From Phycisphaerae bacterium SM23_33 (GTDB lineage Bacteria; Planctomycetota; Phycisphaerae; SM23-33), in contig LJUF01000080.1 in the NCBI GenBank assembly GCA_001303665.1, forward strand, positions 1 to 10,977: a stretch of 10,977 nucleotides of DNA, in the 5' to 3' direction. A model generated the notes under the pieces. That model made no database searches, had not been told where the DNA came from, and worked only from the letters and a program-made list of their open reading frames with translations. A program made the position numbers and the translations under genes. Shown here one piece after another: positions 5,807 to 10,977 of the stretch (positions within the stretch are counted from its first letter, which is position 1; each line of letters starts with the position of its first letter).

Positions 5807-6982
5807 CTATTTCTCGGCGACGCGCTTGGCTGTCCAGCGGGTCTGCTTCTCCACTGCGTCGCCGGAGACGGTCCCGCTGCCGGTATCGGCCGTCAGGGAG
5901 CCGGTGAAAACCAGCCCGGTGCGGTCCGAGGGGATCTCGAACCGGATGCTCGAGCCCCACACGTAGAAGGCCGGCAGGGCCAGCTCTTCCTGGGGCTTCT
6001 TGTCTCGGACGTACGTGGCCAGCAGGCTCTTGTCCTTGCGCTGGATCCGCAGCGTGCCGTTGTTGTCGGCGCGCTCCGGCGCGCGGACCTGCCAGCGGCC
6101 GGTGATGTCCAGTGGCTGGCGGCTCGCCGTCCAGGGATAGGTGCCGGCGGACGGCCCGGTCAGCCACTTCTGCGTGCCCTGGATGGCATCGCCTTCCACC
6201 GTTCCCTGGTAGACGATCTTGACCTCCTTTTCGGCGATACGCGGGGCGGCGGAGAATTGGATCTGCTTGCCGGCCAGTGACACCTCGGCGATCGGCACCT
6301 CTTGGTTGGGGAAGCGGACGGCGCCGCTGAGGGCCTGGAACTGCTGCTCCAGCTTCAGGCTGTTGGAGATCTCTGCCTCGGAGGTCTTGGTTTTCCATTG
6401 CCAGGTGCCTCCCACCGGCGCGGGCACCACCCAGAGGTAGATGACTCCGTCATAGGCCTCCTCATGGCGGAGGACCTTGTCCGGCTTCCAGTCGGCCATG
6501 TGAAAGCCGTTCGACACCACGCGGGAGCCCGGTTTCAACTGGTCCAGCAGCCGCGGGCGCAGCCGGAGGTTCACGCTGTTCAGCAGGAAGATGGCGACGA
6601 CGTTGGCCTCCCGGACGTCCGTGACCATGATGTCGGCCAGCTTGAACTTCACCCGGTCGGTGACGCCCGCCTTGGTGGCGTTCTCGTTCGATTCCCGGAT
6701 CCGCTGCGGGTCCAGGTCCACGCCGAAGCCGCGGGCCTTGAAGTCCTTGGCGGCGGCGACCACGATCCGTCCGTCGCCGCAGCCAAGGTCAAAGACGTAA
6801 TCCTTGCTGGTGACCTTGGCCAGCTTCAGCATGGCCTCCACCGCCTCCGGGCGGGTGGATACGTAGGGCACGTCCAGCTCGACTGGCTCGGTTTCCTCAC
6901 ACAGGGCCGGGGCAGCAGCAAGGCCCACCACCCAGAAGGCAATGATCGCCCCCAACCACATACGACGAACTTCCGGACTCAT
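5807..6982 (-). CDS. Exported class I SAM methyltransferase with duplicated C-terminal beta module
   Basis: A 391-residue protein. A signal peptide (hydrophobic 9-26, cleavage near ALC-EE 26-30) precedes a Rossmann methyltransferase of about 150 residues: DVPYVSTRPEAVEAML (37-52), SAM loop VFDLGCGDGRIV (63-74), acidic GVDLD (87-91), then NVVAIFLLNSVNLRLRPRLL (127-146) and LKPGSRVVSNGF (149-160). This order recalls a bacterial family with DLGsGDGRI and LkPGtRVVS motifs whose substrates are unclear. Residues 190-386 hold two similar beta-rich repeats, the first from GTWQWK to WTASR and the second from GRWQVR to WTAKR, like small lipocalin-type barrels, perhaps for ligand binding. A transmembrane-anchored form is possible if the leader is not cleaved. 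The start is ATG 6982, with AAGGAGAG upstream; M8 is a weaker alternative. It has its own promoter and may lead the - strand gene run. Confidence 0.87.
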   Translation of the reverse strand: MSPEVRRMWLGAIIAFWVVGLAAAPALCEETEPVELDVPYVSTRPEAVEAMLKLAKVTSKDYVFDLGCGDGRIVVAAAKDFKARGFGVDLDPQRIRESNENATKAGVTDRVKFKLADIMVTDVREANVVAIFLLNSVNLRLRPRLLDQLKPGSRVVSNGFHMADWKPDKVLRHEEAYDGVIYLWVVPAPVGGTWQWKTKTSEAEISNSLKLEQQFQALSGAVRFPNQEVPIAEVSLAGKQIQFSAAPRIAEKEVKIVYQGTVEGDAIQGTQKWLTGPSAGTYPWTASRQPLDITGRWQVRAPERADNNGTLRIQRKDKSLLATYVRDKKPQEELALPAFYVWGSSIRFEIPSDRTGLVFTGSLTADTGSGTVSGDAVEKQTRWTAKRVAEK

Positions 6983-7051
6983 GTTGGCTCTCCTTCCAGC
7001 AGCATCTCCCGGATGACCTTCAGCACGAGACCATCTCGGGCTGTTCGCGTA

Positions 7052-7079
7052 AGTATATGCCGGCGGGGGGACTTGGCAA
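7052..7079 (-). promoter_or_regulatory. Sigma-70-type promoter of the exported methyltransferase gene
   Basis: On the - strand, TTGCCA (7074-7079) and TATACT (7052-7057) each match consensus at 5/6 and are separated by 16 bp. Transcription would begin near 7045, giving a leader of about 60 nt before ATG 6982. It is the best promoter on the - strand of this window and may also serve the downstream O-methyltransferase. Confidence 0.7.
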
Positions 7080-7130
7080 GCCTAATCCCGGGCTCGGAAC
7101 GGCTGCCAACCGGTGTTGACTGAGGCGTCT

Positions 7131-7151
7131 TCGCCCCCGGCCGCGGGGCGA
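7131..7151. repeat. Inverted repeat in the divergent intergenic region
   Basis: TCGCCCC (7131-7137) and GGGGCGA (7145-7151) form 7 perfect pairs around a 7-nt loop, between the divergent exported methyltransferase and GH-like genes. The arms equal the core of the hairpin at 1631-1651. It may be a dispersed palindrome or an operator; a short TTT follows on the + strand, too short for a good terminator. Confidence 0.5.
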
Positions 7152-7203
7152 TTTGCGGTCCTGCCCGGCCGGGGAAACTGCGGCGGGTTCGGCGGTTGCG
7201 CGG

Positions 7204-7209
7204 TACAAT
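7204..7209 (+). promoter_or_regulatory. Possible -10 box of the GH42-like gene
   Basis: TACAAT matches the -10 consensus at 5/6 and lies 48 bp before ATG 7258 in otherwise GC-rich sequence. There is no acceptable -35 box 16-18 bp upstream (the sequence there is GC-only), so it would need an activator or another sigma factor. Confidence 0.35.
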
Positions 7210-7257
7210 GGCCGCCGTGAGTAGGGCCTGTCCCGACTAGCGGAAAGGAGCGAGAAC

Positions 7258-9708
7258 ATGAGGCCGGACGGTTTGCCGCGGGGGTCGCTGTTGGTCTGTG
7301 GGGCCCTGTTGATGCTGGCGGCGTCCGGGCTGCCCGCCCTGGCCGACACCGACCCGTACGAGGTCTACATCAACACCTCCAAGGACTTCCAGCCCGTCAA
7401 CCAGGACAAGGACTGGTGCTACGAGTCCTTTCCCAGTTGGACGTACATGCCGTGGACGTACCAGTGGACCATCGGCTACACCGAGGCCTCGGGCGACTGG
7501 TCGCTGGCCAACGGCTACAACGGGGCGTTCCTGGACTGGGGCAATACCTGGGTGGACGGGGTCGACAAGCTGGCGTGGATCAACCAGTTCGGGCTGCGGT
7601 TCTACATGGACCACACCGCCGCCAAGCGCTACCTGCACCTGTGGGACGGCAACCAGACGCCGCCCTACGACGAGCTGCACAGCAACGGCATGCGGACCAA
7701 GCCGGTCAACGAGGAGATGCGGGCCACCCTGCAAGACTACATCCAGACCCACATCAACAACGTCATAAGCTCCCCGTACCGGGCCGCCTACGCCCTGGAC
7801 GACGAGATCTCCTGGGGTCACTTCGTCCATCCCACGATGTGGCAGATCACGGACGAGCCGGGCGCCTACCAGAGCTGGCTGAGCGAGATCTACGGCCCCG
7901 CCGCCCCCAGCTACAGCGGCTGGATCACCTACGAGAACATCCGCGGCTACCTGCCGACGTGGAAGATCCGCACCTTCGACGCCAGTCAGCTGATGGACCA
8001 GTGGACCTTCAACGATTCCTACTGGCTGAACTTCATCGGCGACCTGGTGGAGTACGCCAACAGCATCGATCCGCACACGCCGTGCGGCTTCGTCGGCGGC
8101 CAGTGCCCCAACGCCTTCGGCGGCTACGACTACGCCAAGATCATGAACAAGGTCCAGTACATCGAGTCCTACGACCTGGGCCGGTCCAACTCGCTGATCC
8201 GCTCCTTCAACCCCGGCAACGCCATCCCCTCGGTGACCACCCACTTCCACAGCTCCGTGCAGCAGACCGTGTGGATGACGTGGTACTACCTCGCCCACGG
8301 CAACCGCGGCCACATCGGCTGGGTGCAGAACTGGTTCGACGGCACCACGCCCAGGCCGTGGCACGCCCAGGTGGCCCCGCACTACCTCGAGGCCGGCCAG
8401 ACCATCGGGCCGCTGATGGCGCGGGCGGAGTGGAAGCACGACAAGGTGGCGATCCTGTACAACCACGCCTCCATCCAGATGTCGTGGATCCTGGACGCCG
8501 AGGCCCACGGGTCGACCTGGGTCAACCGCAACGGCGACTACAAGCGCGGCTCGTCGCACATGGTCCGCCGGGCCTGGGAGAACATGCTCCGCGACGAGGG
8601 CATCCAGCACACCTACATCAGCTACGACGACCTGATCCGCGACGGCGTGCCGGATGAGTACAGCGTGCTGATCCTGCCCGCCGCCCTGTGCCTGTCCGAC
8701 GCCGAGGCCCGCCGCATCCAGGAGTTCTGCGCCGCCGGCGGCACCGTCATCGCCGACTACCTCCCCGGGCTGTGGGACCAGCACGGCAAGGGCCGCACCG
8801 ACGGCGGCGTGCTGGACGAGATGTTCGGCGTCGCCCACGACCCCAACCTCGGCCGCGGCGACGTTTTCCAGACCAACCTGTGGTGCGAGGTGGACCAGGA
8901 CCTGAACTTCTACTGGTCCAACTACCAGACCTTCCTGACCAACGGCAACACCTGCATCATGGACCCCAGCGGCTTCTACAAGGCCGTGCGGAACATGCCC
9001 ACCATGAACGTCAACCCCTACGGTGAGGGCACGGCCGTGCTCATGAACCTCTCGCCGCAGTGGTACAACGCCTACCGCGTGGCCGGGTTCCAGCAGGCTG
9101 CCGACGCCCGGGCGGTGTTCATGCAGTACGTCCACGACACCGGCATCCAACGCTGGGTCGAGATCGAGGACGCCGGCCCCGCCGAGCACGGCTACGAGAT
9201 CACCTACTGGACCAAGGACGGCCGCACCATCGTGTTCGTGTGCCTGAACTACGAGGAGCTGGTCAGCAGCAGCACGGTGGGGCTGCGGAGCAACACCGTC
9301 CCCATCACGCTGTCGTTCTACGCCCCCGTCACCGACCTGCGCAACGAGCGCACGGGGGCGGCGCTGGGCAGCGGCGACCGCTTCGACTTCAACTGGATCA
9401 TGAACGAGGCCCTGGTGCTCAGCTTCGCCGGCGGCCCGCCGGGAATCTATCCCGGCGACGCCAACTTCGACGGCTGCGTGGACGGGCTGGACTACGACCG
9501 CTGGTCTGGGCATTACGAGACGCTCGCCGGCTGGACGGCCGGCGACTTCAACGGCGATGGCGCCGTGGACGGGCTGGATTACAACCTCTGGTCGCTGAAC
9601 TACCAGGCCGGCTGCGAGGCCGCCGGCGCTGGCGTGCCCGAGCCCGCCTGCACACTGCTACTGGCCGCAGGCCTCTGGGCGGTGAGGCGGCGACGGCGCA
9701 CGGCCTAG
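7258..9708 (+). CDS. Secreted GH42-like glycoside hydrolase with dockerin-like repeats and PEP-CTERM tail
   Basis: An 816-residue exported protein. Order: signal peptide (hydrophobic 10-24, likely cleavage after ALA at 27-29); a TIM-barrel-like region rich in Trp and Tyr (about 34-395); a Rossmann-like segment resembling the GH42 trimerization domain (about 396-525, with DEYSVLILPAALCLSDAEA and GGTVIADY); a beta region to about 725; two EF-hand dockerin-like repeats (GDANFDGCVDGLDYDRW 733-749, GDFNGDGAVDGLDYNLW 762-778); and a PEP-CTERM tail (VPEP 793-796, hydrophobic 799-808, RRRRR). E183 in ALDDEISW and E303 in YIESYD are candidate catalytic acids, inferred only from GH-A clan logic. The family call is tentative; the substrate is probably a galactose-containing or algal-type polysaccharide. 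The tail predicts exosortase-dependent surface sorting. Start: ATG 7258, AAGGAG 7 nt upstream. Codons end almost only in C or G, more so than in the neighbours. Confidence 0.85.
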   Translation: MRPDGLPRGSLLVCGALLMLAASGLPALADTDPYEVYINTSKDFQPVNQDKDWCYESFPSWTYMPWTYQWTIGYTEASGDWSLANGYNGAFLDWGNTWVDGVDKLAWINQFGLRFYMDHTAAKRYLHLWDGNQTPPYDELHSNGMRTKPVNEEMRATLQDYIQTHINNVISSPYRAAYALDDEISWGHFVHPTMWQITDEPGAYQSWLSEIYGPAAPSYSGWITYENIRGYLPTWKIRTFDASQLMDQWTFNDSYWLNFIGDLVEYANSIDPHTPCGFVGGQCPNAFGGYDYAKIMNKVQYIESYDLGRSNSLIRSFNPGNAIPSVTTHFHSSVQQTVWMTWYYLAHGNRGHIGWVQNWFDGTTPRPWHAQVAPHYLEAGQTIGPLMARAEWKHDKVAILYNHASIQMSWILDAEAHGSTWVNRNGDYKRGSSHMVRRAWENMLRDEGIQHTYISYDDLIRDGVPDEYSVLILPAALCLSDAEARRIQEFCAAGGTVIADYLPGLWDQHGKGRTDGGVLDEMFGVAHDPNLGRGDVFQTNLWCEVDQDLNFYWSNYQTFLTNGNTCIMDPSGFYKAVRNMPTMNVNPYGEGTAVLMNLSPQWYNAYRVAGFQQAADARAVFMQYVHDTGIQRWVEIEDAGPAEHGYEITYWTKDGRTIVFVCLNYEELVSSSTVGLRSNTVPITLSFYAPVTDLRNERTGAALGSGDRFDFNWIMNEALVLSFAGGPPGIYPGDANFDGCVDGLDYDRWSGHYETLAGWTAGDFNGDGAVDGLDYNLWSLNYQAGCEAAGAGVPEPACTLLLAAGLWAVRRRRRTA

Positions 9709-9734
9709 GTCATGTCGATGGGTTGGGCTGATAC

Positions 9735-9806
9735 GGCGGGACGCCTGCTTCCCGCCCGCGCGCAGGCAGCTCCCGGCAGGTGAGCGTCTTGCCCGCTCAG
9801 GCGGGA
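9735..9806 (+). promoter_or_regulatory. Possible alternating leader structure before the lipoprotein gene
   Basis: GGCGGGA occurs at 9735-9741 and again at 9800-9806, and TCCCGCC at 9750-9756 can pair perfectly with either copy. The second copy overlaps the ribosome binding site GGGAGAG (9803-9809) of the lipoprotein. Pairing with the first copy makes a 7-bp hairpin with an 8-nt loop; pairing with the second would hide the binding site. A local CCCGC-TCAG-GCGGG hairpin (9792-9805) also covers it. Whether this regulates translation or is a GC-driven coincidence cannot be told from one sequence. Confidence 0.3.
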
Positions 9807-9815
9807 GAGACTCCG

Positions 9816-10977
9816 ATGCAGCCATTGCCGAGATGGCCGCGGTGCCTTGCCGTCGGGGCCGCCCTCTTGCTGATCGGCCTGGCCGGCTGCGCCGGCGGCG
9901 GGAAGGAGCTATCCATGTCCCAGGGGTTCAACCGTTGGCTTAAGGACCGCGGCCTCTCCGCCAGCGGCGACGCGACCCAAGGCCCGGACGCCATCTTCAT
10001 TCCCGACGTCCCCGCTTCCCAGACGGAAGGCGGCTGGCCTCGCCCGACGGCCTGGCCCCGAGCCGCCACGCTGAGCTTCGTTTTCCTGGACGGCTCGGGC
10101 GACACGCCGCAGGCCCCGACGAAGATGAGGCTGCTGACCGGCGGCGGCGTGCTCTTTGCCCGCTTCGACTGCCGCGACGATGATGCCGAAAGGCTCGTCT
10201 GCACCTCGCTCGGCCGGGACGCGCCTCACCTGTGGCGCGACGACTGTGTCGAGCTGATTTTCCGTCCCAAGGCCGACGCCGGCGTCGGCACCGCCCACAT
10301 CATTGTGAACCCCATGGGTGCGATGTCGGATTCGGCCGATGGGGCGAGCGGGGCGGCCGGCGCATCCTGGGACCCTCCCTTCCGCCGGCGCTGCCGCATC
10401 ACGAAGGCCGGCTGGGCGGCCGAGCTGGCCATGCCCCTGCGGGCCTTTGTACCCACGGGGCCGGTGCCGGCGGTCTGGCGGGCCAACTTCTCCCGCTCCC
10501 GCCCCGGCCGGGAAGGCGTGTTCGCCGAGGACACCGGCTGGCGGGCCACCGGCAGCCTGCGGATCAACGTGCCCGACAGCTTCGGCTGGCTGTACTTCCA
10601 GGCCGTCGAGAGGAAACGGGTGATCCCGCCGTTGGCAAGCTTCAGGCCGGGCGGGCGGGACCTGCTGGCCGAACTCAGGGACACGGGCAGGCTTCAGCGG
10701 ATCCTGCGTGCCCGCTACGGCCGGCCGGCGGCGATCGCTGCCCGCGGCGAGGCCGGACAGCTCGCGCCCGAGGCCAGGATCGAGCTTTCGGCCTTGGCCG
10801 AGGGGACCGAGATCGGCCTGGAGCCCACCGCCGCGACGCTGCATCAAGACCGCGATGCGATCATCCTCCGCGTCCGCTGCCAGGAAAGCGACCTGAAGTC
10901 GCCGGCGGCGGCCGCCCCGGCCGCGGCGCTCTCGGCCGACGACGTCAGCATCTACCTGGCCCCGTGGCGGAAGGAGT
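9816..10977 (+). CDS. Lipoprotein with CBM9-like domain(s) (3' partial)
   Basis: The frame opens at ATG 9816, with GGGAGAG about 6 nt upstream, and runs without a stop past the right edge; 387 residues are visible. A lipoprotein signal peptide ends in LAGC (22-25, lipidated C25), so the protein is probably membrane-anchored facing outwards. Residues about 85-262 fit a CBM9-like beta sandwich: LFARFDCRDDD (113-123), WRDDCVELIFRP (140-151), HIIVNPMGAMSD (161-172), AGWAAELAMPLRAF (198-211) and WRANFSRSRPG (221-231). The order of strand, DDCVE, VNP-Gly, W-x-x-E and the NF-R signature is what I recognise. A second copy may begin near 337 (AIILRVRCQESD 348-359, ADDVSIYLAPW 374-384). These domains bind carbohydrate ends. 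It lies 107 bp after the GH42-like gene and probably belongs with it. Confidence 0.8.
   Translation, partial: MQPLPRWPRCLAVGAALLLIGLAGCAGGGKELSMSQGFNRWLKDRGLSASGDATQGPDAIFIPDVPASQTEGGWPRPTAWPRAATLSFVFLDGSGDTPQAPTKMRLLTGGGVLFARFDCRDDDAERLVCTSLGRDAPHLWRDDCVELIFRPKADAGVGTAHIIVNPMGAMSDSADGASGAAGASWDPPFRRRCRITKAGWAAELAMPLRAFVPTGPVPAVWRANFSRSRPGREGVFAEDTGWRATGSLRINVPDSFGWLYFQAVERKRVIPPLASFRPGGRDLLAELRDTGRLQRILRARYGRPAAIAARGEAGQLAPEARIELSALAEGTEIGLEPTAATLHQDRDAIILRVRCQESDLKSPAAAAPAAALSADDVSIYLAPWRKE

Noticed and set aside
7116..7121. TTGACT as a -35 box for the GH42-like gene
   Set aside because: It matches 5/6, but no -10-like box lies 15-19 bp downstream; the only good -10 (7204-7209) is far too distant.
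7237..9513. A 758-codon open frame antisense to the GH42-like gene
   Set aside because: Its codons coincide with the sense codons, so it stays open simply because the sense gene avoids TTA, CTA and TCA. The product is Val/Ala/Gly/His-rich without domains, and the sense frame has a signal peptide, domains and sorting tail.
9909..10847. A 312-codon antisense frame over the lipoprotein gene
   Set aside because: The + frame has a ribosome binding site, a lipobox and CBM9-like motifs; the antisense product is Arg/Gly/Pro-rich without features.

Overview
This is a GC-rich window whose gene content points to a Planctomycetota-type bacterium, perhaps of the Phycisphaerae. The indications are an exported glycoside-hydrolase-like protein ending in dockerin-like EF-hand repeats plus a PEP-CTERM sorting tail, a UPF0158 protein, a large lipoprotein with a CBM9-like fold, and two methyltransferases with signal peptides. 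No single marker gene fixes the taxonomy, so this placement is an inference.

Layout. At the left edge on the + strand lie the end of an unrecognised gene and, 5 bp on, an ATP-grasp ligase of the D-Ala-D-Ala ligase type. A tRNA-Ser(GCU) on the - strand ends on the base next to the ligase stop codon. A divergent tRNA with anticodon CAU follows on the + strand, best read as tRNA-Ile2 (lysidine type), with a near-consensus promoter and a long downstream hairpin. From about 1.7 to 7.0 kb all genes are on the - strand. In transcription order they are an exported SAM methyltransferase with a duplicated C-terminal beta module, an exported caffeoyl-CoA-type O-methyltransferase, an APC-superfamily permease, a UPF0158 protein, and a metallo-beta-lactamase-fold hydrolase. 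Gaps of 160-270 bp separate them, so they may be several units rather than one operon.

From 7.26 kb the strand switches back to +. An 816-residue secreted GH42-like protein is followed, 107 bp on, by a lipoprotein with one complete CBM9-like domain and the start of a probable second one; it runs off the right edge. These two look like part of a surface polysaccharide-handling locus.

No CRISPR array, insertion sequence, integrase, rRNA or phage gene is visible. The most unusual points are the adjacent signal-peptide methyltransferases, one with an altered metal-site motif; the hydrolase carrying both dockerin-like and PEP-CTERM modules; and a possible ribosome-binding-site switch between the two polysaccharide genes. 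I see no convincing new defence or mobile system.
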